Part shown: positions 1 to 8,982 of the stretch, piece after piece
Layout: every line of letters begins with the position of its first letter
Position numbering within the stretch: the first letter of the stretch is position 1
Origin: Mycobacterium sp. 1274761.0
Lineage (GTDB): Bacteria; Actinomycetota; Actinomycetes; Mycobacteriales; Mycobacteriaceae
Reading direction: 5' to 3'
Assembly: GCF_001668615.1 (NCBI RefSeq)
Contig: NZ_LZMC01000042.1
Coordinates: 1-64,000, forward strand
DNA length: 64,000 nt
Notes under the pieces: model-generated
The model's input: only the letters and a program-made list of their open reading frames with translations
Told to the model about the DNA's origin: nothing
Database searches by the model: none
Position numbers and translations under genes: made by a program

Positions 1-184
1 GCGCTGGTATCACTGGGACCCCTTCACCCACATCACCAAAGACCAGGCCACCGTCGGCGCACTACGCAAAGCGGCCGGAGACCACGACGTATCGATCCAG
101 GCGCTGTCGAAGAAGGAGAAGACCGGCGCCAACTTCGCCGACTTCGCGGCGAATGCAAAGGAGCTGAGCGGCAATACGGATTAG
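1..184 (+). CDS. C-terminal fragment, possible amidohydrolase-2 family protein
   Basis: The open frame enters from the left edge in frame 2 and ends at TAG 182-184, giving about 60 residues (RWYHWDPFTHITKDQATVG near the start). The aromatic DPFTHI segment followed by an ATVGALR helix reminds me of the C-terminus of mycobacterial amidohydrolase-2 (ACMSD-like) proteins, two of which lie at 45035-47309. That is recollection rather than a motif-based call, because no metal ligand falls in the fragment. The following ACAD starts 97 bp later with its own ribosome binding site. Confidence 0.5.
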   Translation, partial: RWYHWDPFTHITKDQATVGALRKAAGDHDVSIQALSKKEKTGANFADFAANAKELSGNTD

Positions 185-281
185 TCGCTGCGGCGGCGAG
201 CCGATGTAGTGCGCCGGTGCGAAACGAATGCGTGGTAGCACCGGCGCACTGATGTGTGCGATCGACCAAGGAGAACCAGCT

Positions 282-1457
282 GTGTCCGGGATGAGTTTCG
301 AGCTGAGCGAGGATCAGGAGCTGATCCGCAAGTCCGTCGCGGAGCTGGCGGGCAAGTTCGACGACCACTATTGGATGGAGAAGGACCAGGCGCACGAATT
401 CCCGCAGGAGTTCTACGACGCGATCGCCAAGGGCGGCTGGCTCGGCATGACCATCCCTGAGGAGTACGGCGGTCACGGTCTCGGCATCACCGAGGCGACG
501 CTGCTGCTCGAGGAGGTGGCGCGCTCGGGGGCGGCCATGAACGGCGCCAGTGCGATCCACCTGTCCATCTTCGGGATGCAGCCGGTGGTCAAGCACGGCT
601 CCGAGGAGCTCAAGAAGGCCACGCTGCCCCGGATCGTCAACGGCGACCTGCACGTGTGCTTCGGCGTCACCGAACCCGGTGCGGGCCTTGACACTTCGCG
701 CATCACCACCTTCGCCAAGCGCGAAGGCGACCACTATCGCGTCAACGGGCGCAAGGTGTGGATCTCCAAGGCCCTCGAGTCGGAGAAGATCCTGCTGCTG
801 ACGCGCACCACGCCGTACGACGAGGTGACCAAGAAGACGGACGGCATGACGCTGTTCCTCACCGACCTCGACCGCGACCACGTCGACATCCGGCCGATCA
901 ACAAGATGGGCCGAAACGCGGTCAGCTCCAACGAGGTGTTCATCGACGACCTGATGGTCCCGGTCGGCGATCGCGTCGGCGAAGAGGGCAAGGGCTTCAA
1001 GTACATCCTCGACGGGCTCAACCCGGAGCGGATGCTGATTGCCGCCGAGGCATTGGGCATCGGAAGGGTCGCACTCGAAAAGGCGGTCAAGTACGGCAAC
1101 GAGCGGGTGGTGTTCAATCGGCCTATCGGCATGAACCAGGGCCTGCAGTTTCCGCTTGCGGACTCACTGGCCCGACTCGACGCCGCAGAACTCGTGCTGC
1201 GCAAGGCGACGTGGCTCTACGACAACGGCAAACCGTGCGGGCGGGAAGCCAACACCGCCAAATATCTCTGCGCCGACGCTGGTTTCGGCGCCGCCGACCG
1301 CGCGCTGCAACTGCATGGCGGCATGGGCTATTCCGAGGAGTACAACGTGTCGCGCTACTTCCGCGAGTCACGGCTGATGAAGATCGCCCCGGTCAGCCAG
1401 GAGATGATCCTCAACTTCCTGGGCGAACACGTGCTGGGAATGCCGAGGAGCTATTGA
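282..1457 (+). CDS. acyl-CoA dehydrogenase (FadE-type)
   Basis: Predicted FAD-dependent alpha,beta-dehydrogenation of an acyl-CoA thioester in the cytosol. The 391-residue protein has full ACAD layout: helical N-domain, the FAD-binding stretch FGVTEPGAGLDTSRI near residue 130, INKMGRNAVSSNEVFIDD in the beta domain, and a C-terminal LHGGMGYSEEYNVSRYFRESR helix ending HVLGMPRSY. In place of the common YEGTSE segment it has APVSQE, so the catalytic base cannot be assigned by eye. I chose GTG 282 because AAGGAG at 268-273 sits 8 nt upstream; an in-frame ATG at 291 is possible. It heads an operon whose next gene starts inside its stop codon (ATGA). Confidence 0.93.
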   Translation: MSGMSFELSEDQELIRKSVAELAGKFDDHYWMEKDQAHEFPQEFYDAIAKGGWLGMTIPEEYGGHGLGITEATLLLEEVARSGAAMNGASAIHLSIFGMQPVVKHGSEELKKATLPRIVNGDLHVCFGVTEPGAGLDTSRITTFAKREGDHYRVNGRKVWISKALESEKILLLTRTTPYDEVTKKTDGMTLFLTDLDRDHVDIRPINKMGRNAVSSNEVFIDDLMVPVGDRVGEEGKGFKYILDGLNPERMLIAAEALGIGRVALEKAVKYGNERVVFNRPIGMNQGLQFPLADSLARLDAAELVLRKATWLYDNGKPCGREANTAKYLCADAGFGAADRALQLHGGMGYSEEYNVSRYFRESRLMKIAPVSQEMILNFLGEHVLGMPRSY

Positions 1458-2215
1458 TGACCAACTACTTCGATCTGAGCGGCCGTTCGGCGCTGGTGAC
1501 CGGTGCGGCGGGCGGTATCGGGTCCGCTGTGTCGGCCGCGCTGGCCGATGCGGGCGCGGCGGTGCTGGTGACCGATCTGGACAAGGACGCCGCGGTCGCT
1601 GTGGCCGAACAGATTTCGGCCGCCGGCGGTCGGGCTGAGGCTGCTGCGCTCGACGTGTCGGATCGCGACTCAGCGGAAGCGGCTGCTGCGCAGGCGGCCG
1701 CGCTGGCCGACGGGGCGCTGCACATCCTGGTCAACAATGCCGGTGTCACGAAGCCCGCGATGTTCGAAAAGACCACGCAGGAGTCGTTCCGACTGCTGTT
1801 CGACATTCACGTCATGGGCGCGTTCAACGTCACGCAGGCGGCGCTGCCGCACATCCCGACCGACGGTACGGGGCGCATCATCAACGTCACGTCCGCCGCG
1901 GGCCTCACCGGAACGCTCGGGCAGGTCAACTATTCGGCGGCCAAGGCGAGTATCATCGGCTTCACGAAATCGCTTGCGCGCGAACTCGCGACCAAGAGCA
2001 TCGTCGTCAACGCTCTGGCCCCGCTGGCGGCGACACCGATGACCGAGACCATCCGGACGAACGAGAAGTTCGCGGCCAACATGATGAACCGCATTCCGAT
2101 GAAGCGCTGGGCCAACCCCGATGAAGTCGCGGGTGCGTTCGTCTTCATGGCCTCGGACGCGGCGTCCTACATCACCGGGCAGGTGCTGCCGGTCGACGGC
2201 GGAATGGTCATGTGA
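1457..2215 (+). CDS. short-chain dehydrogenase/reductase
   Basis: NAD(P)-dependent classical SDR of 252 residues, likely oxidising a hydroxyacyl-CoA or alcohol in the pathway of its operon. Visible motifs are the cofactor-binding TGAAGGIG near residue 15, NNAG (ILVNNAGV) near 90, the active-site YSAAK and the C-terminal GQVLPVDGG. Its ATG overlaps the preceding ACAD stop (ATGA), and its own stop overlaps the GTG of the following CoA-transferase, so the three genes are almost certainly translationally coupled. A FabG-like 3-ketoacyl reductase role cannot be excluded. Confidence 0.92.
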   Translation: MTNYFDLSGRSALVTGAAGGIGSAVSAALADAGAAVLVTDLDKDAAVAVAEQISAAGGRAEAAALDVSDRDSAEAAAAQAAALADGALHILVNNAGVTKPAMFEKTTQESFRLLFDIHVMGAFNVTQAALPHIPTDGTGRIINVTSAAGLTGTLGQVNYSAAKASIIGFTKSLARELATKSIVVNALAPLAATPMTETIRTNEKFAANMMNRIPMKRWANPDEVAGAFVFMASDAASYITGQVLPVDGGMVM

Positions 2216-3438
2216 CGCACGCACGGATGATCGCGCCGCTGTCCGGCGTCACCGTCGTGGCGATGGAGCAGGCGGTGGCCGCCCCGATGTGTACCCGCGT
2301 GCTCGCCGATTTCGGCGCCCGCATTATCAAGGTAGAGAACCCCAACGGCGGCGACTTCGCCCGCGACTACGACGACGTCGTCAACGGCCCGCGTGGCCTC
2401 GCGGCGCACTTTGTCTGGTGCAACCGCGGCAAAGAGTCGGTTACGCTGAACCTCAAGTCGCCCGCCGGCATCGACGTCCTGCACCGGCTGCTCGACGGTG
2501 CCGACGCGCTGGTGTCGAACCTGGCGCCGGGATCGATGGCGCGGCTTGGTCTTTCGCCCGCCGATCTCGCCGAGCGGCATCCCACTGTCATCCCGGTCGA
2601 GATCGACGGCTACGGCCCCGGCGGCCCGATCTCACACAAGCGCGCCTATGATCTGCTGATCCAGGCCGAAGGCGGGTCGTGCGCCGTCACCGGCTATCCG
2701 GGGATGCCGGCCAAGCCAGGGCCGGCGATGGCCGACTTCACCACCGGCCTCTACGCGGCGCTGTCGATCATCGCGTTGCTGTTTTCTCGCGATAGACGCG
2801 AAGGGCCAGCCCCCGCAGTGGGATTGAGCCTCTTCGATGTGTTGACCGACGTCATGGGTTATCAGCTGACGTACACCCAGCACTCGGGTATCGATCAGGA
2901 GCCGCTTGGCGTCGGGTCGCCCGCGGTGGCGCCGTATGGCGCCTTCGAGACCCGCGACGGTCAGACTGTGGTGCTGGGGACCACCAACGACCGGGAATGG
3001 CAACGCGTCGCCCGGGAGATCATCGATCGGCCGGACCTCGCCGACGATCCCCGTTTTGCCACCAACCCGGGCAGATGTGCACACCGCGAGATCCTCGATG
3101 AAGCGATTGGATCCTGGTGTGCGCAGCACGATCTGGCATACATCCAGAAGGTCGCCGACGATGCCGGGATCGGCAACTCGCGCTACAACCTGCCCAGTGA
3201 GGTGGTCGTGCACCCACAGCTGACCGCTCGCAACCGGTGGCATGAGGTGCAGACCTCGAAGGGCCCGATCCAGGCGCTGCTGCCCCCGCCGGTCATCAAC
3301 GGATACCATCCTCCGATGGGGGCTGTGCCCGGGCTGGGGCAGCACACCGATGCGGTCTTGTCCGAGTTCGGATTCGGAGCCGACGACATCGCGTCGCTTC
3401 GTAAGCAGGGGGCCATCGGCCCCGAATATCGCTCTTGA
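2212..3438 (+). CDS. CaiB/BaiF-family CoA-transferase
   Basis: Predicted family III CoA-transferase (408 residues) that would activate a carboxylic acid by CoA transfer. It opens with LSGVTVVAMEQAVAAPMCTR, the Rossmann start of the family, followed by LADFGARIIKVENPNGGD. The conserved catalytic Asp is in GPAMADFTTGLYAA around residue 175. GTG 2212 overlaps the upstream SDR stop (GTGA). Family members also include alpha-methylacyl-CoA racemases, but the racemase His-Asp (GHDINY) pattern seen in the gene at 50501 is absent here, so transferase is preferred. Confidence 0.9.
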   Translation: MTHARMIAPLSGVTVVAMEQAVAAPMCTRVLADFGARIIKVENPNGGDFARDYDDVVNGPRGLAAHFVWCNRGKESVTLNLKSPAGIDVLHRLLDGADALVSNLAPGSMARLGLSPADLAERHPTVIPVEIDGYGPGGPISHKRAYDLLIQAEGGSCAVTGYPGMPAKPGPAMADFTTGLYAALSIIALLFSRDRREGPAPAVGLSLFDVLTDVMGYQLTYTQHSGIDQEPLGVGSPAVAPYGAFETRDGQTVVLGTTNDREWQRVAREIIDRPDLADDPRFATNPGRCAHREILDEAIGSWCAQHDLAYIQKVADDAGIGNSRYNLPSEVVVHPQLTARNRWHEVQTSKGPIQALLPPPVINGYHPPMGAVPGLGQHTDAVLSEFGFGADDIASLRKQGAIGPEYRS

Positions 3439-3454
3439 GGAACGGAGTCGACAG

Positions 3455-4600
3455 GTGCGGGAAACGGTAATCGTCGAAGCGGTGCGTACGCCGGTGGGCA
3501 AACGCAACGGCGGGCTGTCGGAGATGCATGCCGCCGACCTGTCGGCGCTGGTCCTCACGGCGCTGGTGGAACGCGCCGGCGTCGACCCCGAGATCATCGA
3601 CGACGTCATCTGGGGCTGCGTATCGCAGGTGGGTGACCAGTCGAGCAACATCGGCCGCTATTCGGTCCTTGCCGCGGGCTGGCCCGAATCCATTCCGGGA
3701 ACCACAGTCAACCGTGCCTGCGGGTCCAGTCAGCAAGCGTTGGATTTCGCCGTGCAGGCGGTGATGTCGGGTCAGCAGGACGTGGTCGTGGCAGGCGGCG
3801 TCGAGGTGATGAGCCGAGTCCCGCTGGGTGCGGCCCGCGCCACGGGCATGCCGTACGGGCCGAAAGTGCTTGCGCGCTATGGCGATTTCTCCTTCAATCA
3901 GGGAATCTCAGCCGAGCTCATCGCCGAGAAGTGGGGATTCTCCCGCACCCGGCTCGACGAATACTCGGCCCAGTCGCATGAGCGTGCGGCCGTGGCGCAG
4001 GACAGCGGAGCCTTTGAAAGCCAGATGATTTCCGTCTTCACCGGTGGCGAACCCGTTGTCGCCGACGAGGGCGTGCGCCGGGGCACCACGGTGGAAAAGC
4101 TGGCCGGGTTGAAGCCGGCGTTCAAGGAGGACGGTGTCATCCATGCGGGTAACTCGTCGCAGATCTCCGACGGCGCCGCCGCCCTCCTGGTGACGACGGC
4201 CGAGAACGCCGTCACCATGGGGCTGAATCCGATCGCGCGATACCGCGCGGGTGCCGTCACCGGAGCCGATCCAGTGCTCATGCTGACCGGACCGATCCCC
4301 GCCACGGAGAGGGTGCTACACAAGGCCGGCGTCGGGATCGACGAGGTCGGAGTGTTCGAGGTCAATGAGGCATTCGCGCCGGTACCGCTGGCCTGGCTCG
4401 AAGAGACCGGCGTTGACGAGAAACGCCTCAACCCGCTCGGCGGCGCGATCGCACTCGGCCACCCACTCGGCGCCTCGGGCGCGGTGCTGATGACCCGGAT
4501 GCTCAATCACATGCGGGACAACGGAATCCGGTTCGGCTTGCAGACGATGTGCGAGGGCGGCGGAACAGCCAACGCCACGCTGGTCGAGTTGATCGCCTGA
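3455..4600 (+). CDS. thiolase (acetyl-CoA C-acyltransferase)
   Basis: Thiolytic cleavage or condensation of 3-ketoacyl-CoA; 381 residues, the normal size. The nucleophilic Cys is residue 89 in NRACGSSQQA, followed by NEAFAP, the His motif GGAIALGHPLGASG and the second Cys in TMCEGGGTA near the C-terminus. All catalytic motifs are intact. GTG 3455 is preceded by GAGG and AACGGAG segments, and an upstream extension in frame lacks thiolase similarity. The stop shares its last base with the ATG of the following ACAD (TGATG). It supplies the final beta-oxidation step of this operon. Confidence 0.95.
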   Translation: MRETVIVEAVRTPVGKRNGGLSEMHAADLSALVLTALVERAGVDPEIIDDVIWGCVSQVGDQSSNIGRYSVLAAGWPESIPGTTVNRACGSSQQALDFAVQAVMSGQQDVVVAGGVEVMSRVPLGAARATGMPYGPKVLARYGDFSFNQGISAELIAEKWGFSRTRLDEYSAQSHERAAVAQDSGAFESQMISVFTGGEPVVADEGVRRGTTVEKLAGLKPAFKEDGVIHAGNSSQISDGAAALLVTTAENAVTMGLNPIARYRAGAVTGADPVLMLTGPIPATERVLHKAGVGIDEVGVFEVNEAFAPVPLAWLEETGVDEKRLNPLGGAIALGHPLGASGAVLMTRMLNHMRDNGIRFGLQTMCEGGGTANATLVELIA

Positions 4601-5748
4601 TGCGTCGAGACCTCTTTACCGACGACCACGAGGCGTTTCGCGAGCTGTGCCGCGACTTCGTGGAAAAGGAAGTGGCACCGCACTATCCGGAGTGGGAGAA
4701 GGCCGGCCGGATGCCCCGCGAGGTGTTCGAGAAGATGGGGTCGCTCGGCATGCTCGGCATGGCCATCCCCGAGGAGTACGGCGGCGCAGGCGTACCGGAT
4801 TACCGCTACAACGTCGTGATGCAGGAGGAGGCGGCCAAGGCGCTGGTCACCCTGTCGACCGTGCGCACGCAGCTCGAGGTGATCCTGCCGTACTTCCTGC
4901 ACTACGCGAACGCCGAGCAGCGTGAGCGTTGGTTCCCCGGCCTGGCCGCGGGCACACTGCTGACCGCCATCGCAATGACCGAGCCGGGTACCGGGTCGGA
5001 TCTGGCCGGCATGCGCACCACCGCGGTGCGCGACGGTGACGACTACATCGTCAACGGCGCGAAAACCTTCATCACCGGCGGTATCCAGGCCGATCTGGTG
5101 ATTACCGTCGCCCGCACCTCGACCGATCCGGACAATCGGCGCCGGGGGCTGACGCTGCTGGTCGTCGAGGACGGCATGCCCGGGTTTGTCCGCGGCCGCG
5201 AGCTCGACAAGATGGGCTGCAAGGTGCAGGACACCGCCGAGCTGTCGTTCACCGATGTGCGGGTTCCGGCGGCCAACGTGCTCGGTGAGGTGGACGAGGC
5301 GTTCGGCTACTTGGGGCACAACCTGCCGCAGGAGCGCCTGACTGTTGCGGTCGGGTCGGTCGCGCAGGCACGGTCTGCCATCGCCGCGGCCATCGACTAC
5401 ACCAAGGACCGCAAGGCGTTCGGCACACCGGTCGCTTCGTTCCAGAACACCAAGTTCGAGCTCGCCGCCTGTTCGACCGAGGTCGAGGCGGCCCAAGCGA
5501 TGTTGGACCGCGCGGTGGCCCTGCACGTGGACGGAGAGCTGTCCGGCGCCGACGCCGCGCGGGTCAAGTTGTTCTGCACCGAGATGCAACAGCGCGTGGT
5601 CGACCGCTGCTTACAGCTGTTCGGCGGCTACGGCTACATGATGGAGTATCCGATCGCGCGGTTGTACACCGATGCGCGCGTGGCCCGGATCTACGCGGGC
5701 ACCAGCGAGGTGATGAAGGTGATCATCGCCAAGTCGCTCGGCCTGTAG
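4600..5748 (+). CDS. acyl-CoA dehydrogenase (FadE-type)
   Basis: 382-residue ACAD, last gene of the 282-5748 operon. Motifs are AIPEEYGGAGVPDYRYN, the FAD motif AMTEPGTGSDLAGM near residue 125, FITGG, and the C-terminal QLFGGYGYMMEYPIARLYTDARVARIYAGTSEVMK. The Glu of a canonical YEGT motif is Ala here (YAGTSE), the pattern of isovaleryl- or long-chain-type enzymes in which the base lies on another helix; the ECLR-like region QERLTVA is in the usual place. Its ATG overlaps the thiolase stop, so co-translation is expected. Confidence 0.94.
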   Translation: MRRDLFTDDHEAFRELCRDFVEKEVAPHYPEWEKAGRMPREVFEKMGSLGMLGMAIPEEYGGAGVPDYRYNVVMQEEAAKALVTLSTVRTQLEVILPYFLHYANAEQRERWFPGLAAGTLLTAIAMTEPGTGSDLAGMRTTAVRDGDDYIVNGAKTFITGGIQADLVITVARTSTDPDNRRRGLTLLVVEDGMPGFVRGRELDKMGCKVQDTAELSFTDVRVPAANVLGEVDEAFGYLGHNLPQERLTVAVGSVAQARSAIAAAIDYTKDRKAFGTPVASFQNTKFELAACSTEVEAAQAMLDRAVALHVDGELSGADAARVKLFCTEMQQRVVDRCLQLFGGYGYMMEYPIARLYTDARVARIYAGTSEVMKVIIAKSLGL

Positions 5749-5828
5749 TTGTGCCGTGAGACACCCCTGACCTGCGGCGTGACGGTGATGTAAACCTTTC
5801 TGCGCTGAGACCCTTGTCACAGCGGCAG

Positions 5829-5860
5829 AACCTACCTACTGTGTGTTCACTAGGTTGGTT
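5829..5860. promoter_or_regulatory. inverted repeat, probable TetR operator
   Basis: AACCTACCTA (5829-5838) and TAGGTTGGTT (5851-5860) are inverted copies matching at 9 of 10 positions, with a 12-bp spacer. The repeat ends 16 bp before the TetR start at 5876, which fits autoregulation. Repression of the downstream pair 5876-6993 is inferred. Confidence 0.6.
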
Positions 5861-5875
5861 GAGCAAGGGAGATGT

Positions 5876-6493
5876 GTGACGTCGGCTTCGCGCGAGCGGC
5901 CCTACGAGACGCTCCTCGCCAAGGGCGAGGACCGTAGGCAACGCATCCTCGGTGTGGCCGAGCGCCTGCTCGCCCGCAACGGCTGGCGCAGCACCTCGCT
6001 CGCCCTGATCGCCAGGGAGGCGGGTGTCACCCCCGCCGGCCTGCTGCACCATTTCGAGTCCAAGGAGCAACTGCTCAACGCGGTGCTCGACGCTCGAGAC
6101 GAAGACGACGCCGTGCATGCGGACTACGAATCCGGCGATCTGATCACCGAAATCAAGCGGGTGCCTCAGCGCTTCGAGCGAGCACCCGAACTTGTGGGCA
6201 CGTTCACCGTGCTGCTCGTCGAGAACATCGCGCCCGACGCACCCCTGCACGACAGGCTGCACAAGCGCTATCGCGCCGCCATCGACATCCTCACCGGCAA
6301 TATCGAAAGCGGTCAGCGGATCGGCAAGTACCGCCCGGATTGTGACGCGGCCGCCAAGGCCGTCGAGATTCTCGCCTTCATCAATGGAATGGAGACACTA
6401 TGGTTGCTCGACCCGTCAATACCGCTCACCGCGGCTTTCAAGGGATACGCGGAGTCGCTGGCGGCCGACTTGGCGCCAAGGAACTCGAAATGA
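5876..6493 (+). CDS. TetR/AcrR-family transcriptional regulator
   Basis: DNA-binding repressor of 205 residues. The N-terminal helix-turn-helix is clear (RILGVAERLLARNGWRSTS, then IAREAGVTPAGLLHHFESKEQL, residues about 23-70); the C-terminal ligand domain has no recognisable specificity. I chose GTG 5876 because GCAAGGGAG lies immediately upstream; an upstream in-frame start at 5843 would include the inverted repeat 5829-5860 and is less likely. The stop overlaps the ATG of the unknown gene at 6490 (ATGA). The preceding ACAD operon ends 127 bp upstream and may be a target. Confidence 0.9.
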   Translation: MTSASRERPYETLLAKGEDRRQRILGVAERLLARNGWRSTSLALIAREAGVTPAGLLHHFESKEQLLNAVLDARDEDDAVHADYESGDLITEIKRVPQRFERAPELVGTFTVLLVENIAPDAPLHDRLHKRYRAAIDILTGNIESGQRIGKYRPDCDAAAKAVEILAFINGMETLWLLDPSIPLTAAFKGYAESLAADLAPRNSK

Positions 6494-6993
6494 GATACCG
6501 GCTCGATGTGGTGGGGCCGAGCGTTGTCGATGTCGTCAGGTTCGCGGGCGGTTGGATGTACGACCGTGTGATGGCCGGCTGGGATGTCACGGTTCTGCTC
6601 ACCCACAGCGAGGACGCTCGGCCGCTGGACATCCTCGGTGTCGCAACGGCAGACCTCGAATCGGCGCTGGCGCTGTGGGAGCAACGTCCGCATCCGCAGA
6701 CCGTCGCGGTCGCCGCCGACCTGTTCGCCAGCGACGAACGGGTGCGCCGCGGTGTACTCGGCGCGCTCGAGCAGGGCGTCACGGAGGTCACCCTGTGGGG
6801 CGACACTGTGCCCGCCGAGTTGGACGACAGCGTCGGGCCTGTCGCGCATAACCTCAGCGCCGCGGCGCGCGCCTTCAAGCGTCAGGCGTTGGCGGCCGCC
6901 GCCGACGCCGGTTCGGTCAGCGACACCGAAACCTTCCGCTGCGGGGTGATGGCGACGCCGTCGGTCGCCGCCGATCTCATTCCGGCAAGCTGA
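6490..6993 (+). CDS. conserved hypothetical protein (mycobacterial type)
   Basis: 167 residues, not recognised. It begins MRYRLDVVGPSVVDVVRFAGGWMYDR and has mixed alpha/beta character (VTVLLTHSEDARPLDILG, ASALALWEQ, TEVTLWGD). There is no signal peptide or membrane segment. The start is fixed by overlap with the TetR stop (ATGA), so it is the second gene of a two-gene operon. Its 3' end runs 17 bp into the convergent quinone oxidoreductase gene. The pairing with a regulator suggests a sensing or regulatory role, but no function can be assigned. Confidence 0.75.
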   Translation: MRYRLDVVGPSVVDVVRFAGGWMYDRVMAGWDVTVLLTHSEDARPLDILGVATADLESALALWEQRPHPQTVAVAADLFASDERVRRGVLGALEQGVTEVTLWGDTVPAELDDSVGPVAHNLSAAARAFKRQALAAAADAGSVSDTETFRCGVMATPSVAADLIPAS

Positions 6994-7957
6994 ACCGGTC
7001 GATCAGCACCTTTCCGACGGCCTTCCCGTCGGCGACATGCCGCAGCGCCCTTGATGTTTCGGCGAGCGGGAAAACGGCGCCGATATGTGGTGCCACGTTC
7101 CCGGAGACGAGCAGCTCGCGGAGTTCGGCCTCGTTGCGGACGAACTCGTCGGGCGACACGTCCTGGAACTGAAAGCCCAGCACTTGTACTCCCTTGACCA
7201 GAACGAGGTTCAGCGGGATGCGTGGGATGGAGCCCGACGCGTAACCGACGGTGACGAACCGCCCGCCGCGGTGTAGCGAGCGCAACGCGGGTTCGGACAG
7301 CTCACCGCCCACCGGATCGATGACGGCGTCCGCACCTTCGGGCACCGCTTCCCGAAGTGCTGAACGAAGGTCGCCGCGACCGTGGTTGACGAGCTCGCGT
7401 GCACCGTAGGCGGCTGCCGCGTCGAGCTTTTCGGATGATGAGGCGACGGCGGTGACGTCGGCGCCCAGCGAAGCGGCGAGCTGGACGGCGGCCAGGCCGA
7501 CGCCCCCACCTGCGCCGAGCACGATGACAGCGTCACCTGAATGCACATCAGCGACCGAGCGCAGCGCGTGATACGCCGTCCGGTGCGCGACTCCGAACGC
7601 CACGGCCGTGCGGTCATCGACACTGTCCGGGATCCGGGTGAGTACCCGCGCGGGCACCGCGACCTCTTGCGCGAACGCGCCGTACATCATCGTCCCGGTG
7701 ACCCGGTCACCGACGGCGACATCGCCTGGGCCGCCGGCCACTTCGACAACGACGCCCGCGAATTCACTGCCGACGACGAACGGTGGCGGCACGCTGATCT
7801 GGTAGCGGTTGGCAACGAGCAGGACATCGGGATAGTTGACGGCGGCCGCTGCGACCCGCACGCGGGCCTGCCCGTTCTCGAGCGGCGGTGACGGTTGCAT
7901 CTCGACCCGGACGACTTCCGGCGGCCCGTACTCGGGGCACACCGCCGCGCGGATCAC
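6977..7957 (-). CDS. zinc-independent MDR NADPH:quinone oxidoreductase-like protein
   Basis: Medium-chain dehydrogenase/reductase of 326 residues. It shows VNYPDVLLVANRYQ and PFVVGSEFAGVVVEVAGG in the catalytic domain and the nucleotide-binding loop GAGGGVGLAAVQLAASLGA near residue 150. Structural and catalytic zinc cysteines are absent, as in the quinone oxidoreductase/enoyl reductase branch. GTG 7957 overlaps the upstream APH-like stop (GTGA). It is the last gene of the TetR-ACAD-APH operon, so a role reducing an enoyl or quinone intermediate of that pathway is inferred. Confidence 0.9.
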   Translation of the reverse strand: MIRAAVCPEYGPPEVVRVEMQPSPPLENGQARVRVAAAAVNYPDVLLVANRYQISVPPPFVVGSEFAGVVVEVAGGPGDVAVGDRVTGTMMYGAFAQEVAVPARVLTRIPDSVDDRTAVAFGVAHRTAYHALRSVADVHSGDAVIVLGAGGGVGLAAVQLAASLGADVTAVASSSEKLDAAAAYGARELVNHGRGDLRSALREAVPEGADAVIDPVGGELSEPALRSLHRGGRFVTVGYASGSIPRIPLNLVLVKGVQVLGFQFQDVSPDEFVRNEAELRELLVSGNVAPHIGAVFPLAETSRALRHVADGKAVGKVLIDRFSLPE

Positions 7958-8982
7958 GAGTAATCGCTGGACTCGGCCAGGTCGGCCGCCGACCGCATCA
8001 GGTCGACGATGACGGGCCCATACGCCAGCAGCTTCTCGTTGTCACCGGCGCGCTGGAAGCCCTGCTCGAGCACGATCGCCAGCTTCCACTTCGCCAACAC
8101 CAGGTAGTAGTCGAGGTCGTCGACCTGCCGACCGGACACTGTGGCGTAGTGGTCGATCACCGCGGTGCGGGAAGGCATTCCCCGCATGTCGACATAGCTC
8201 ATCGCCGACGGGGCATCGGTGTCTTCTGGCCAGCTCTGCACCATCCAGCCCAGGTCCAACTTCGGGTCACCGACAGTGCCCATCTCCCAGTCGACGATCG
8301 CGGCCAATTGCGCGGGCCCGCCGTGCCGGTACATCACGTTGGCGAACTGGTAGTCGCCGTGCATCAAGCCGGGGATGAAGTCGAGCGGGCGGTGGCTGCG
8401 CAGCCATTCCGTGGCGACGTCGAGGCCCTCGATATCGCGTCCCTTGATGCGCTCGAAGAAGCCGATCCAGCGGTCCACCTGGCGTTCGTGGAAGCCGTCC
8501 GGCCGGCCAAGGTCCTGCAGCCCCTTGGCTTTCCAGTCCACCTTCGACAACAACGCGATGCCTTCAGCGAGCTGGTATGCCAGCCCCGCGCGTGCTTCGA
8601 GGTCGCTGCCGAACGGTTCCGGCCACCGTCGATCGGTCAAGTCCATGGGCGACCAGCCGTCGACGAAGCCCATCAGGTAGAACGGGCGGCCGAGCACCGA
8701 CGCATCGGGGCAGACCCCGAAAGCCGCGGTGTGGGGCACCTCAGTGCCGTCGAGCGCCTCGATGATCCGCCACTCCCGCAGAATGCCCTTGTCCCGGTCG
8801 GGAGGAGCGTCAGGAGGCGGCATGCGCAGCACGCACACGTCGTCGCCGCGGGTGAGCTTGTAGATGACGTTCTGAGTGCCGCCGGAGAGGAAGTCGGCTT
8901 CCAGGGGCTCGCCTTTCCCGGGGAGGCCCTGGCCGTCCATCCATTCGGCGAGGCGCGCGGTGTCTATAGTCGGCTGGCTCAT
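7954..8982 (-). CDS. APH-family phosphotransferase-like protein
   Basis: Aminoglycoside-phosphotransferase-fold protein of 342 residues, of the kind often encoded beside ACADs and thought to handle an acyl or alcohol substrate rather than antibiotics. Kinase motifs are intact: GGTQNVIYKL nucleotide loop near residue 35, catalytic loop GLMHGDYQFANVM near residue 205, and metal-binding IVDWEMGTVGDPKLDLGW. ATG 8982 overlaps the ACAD stop (ATGA), so the two are coupled. The related protein at 57857 has an altered catalytic loop, whereas this one does not. Confidence 0.88.
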   Translation of the reverse strand: MSQPTIDTARLAEWMDGQGLPGKGEPLEADFLSGGTQNVIYKLTRGDDVCVLRMPPPDAPPDRDKGILREWRIIEALDGTEVPHTAAFGVCPDASVLGRPFYLMGFVDGWSPMDLTDRRWPEPFGSDLEARAGLAYQLAEGIALLSKVDWKAKGLQDLGRPDGFHERQVDRWIGFFERIKGRDIEGLDVATEWLRSHRPLDFIPGLMHGDYQFANVMYRHGGPAQLAAIVDWEMGTVGDPKLDLGWMVQSWPEDTDAPSAMSYVDMRGMPSRTAVIDHYATVSGRQVDDLDYYLVLAKWKLAIVLEQGFQRAGDNEKLLAYGPVIVDLMRSAADLAESSDYS

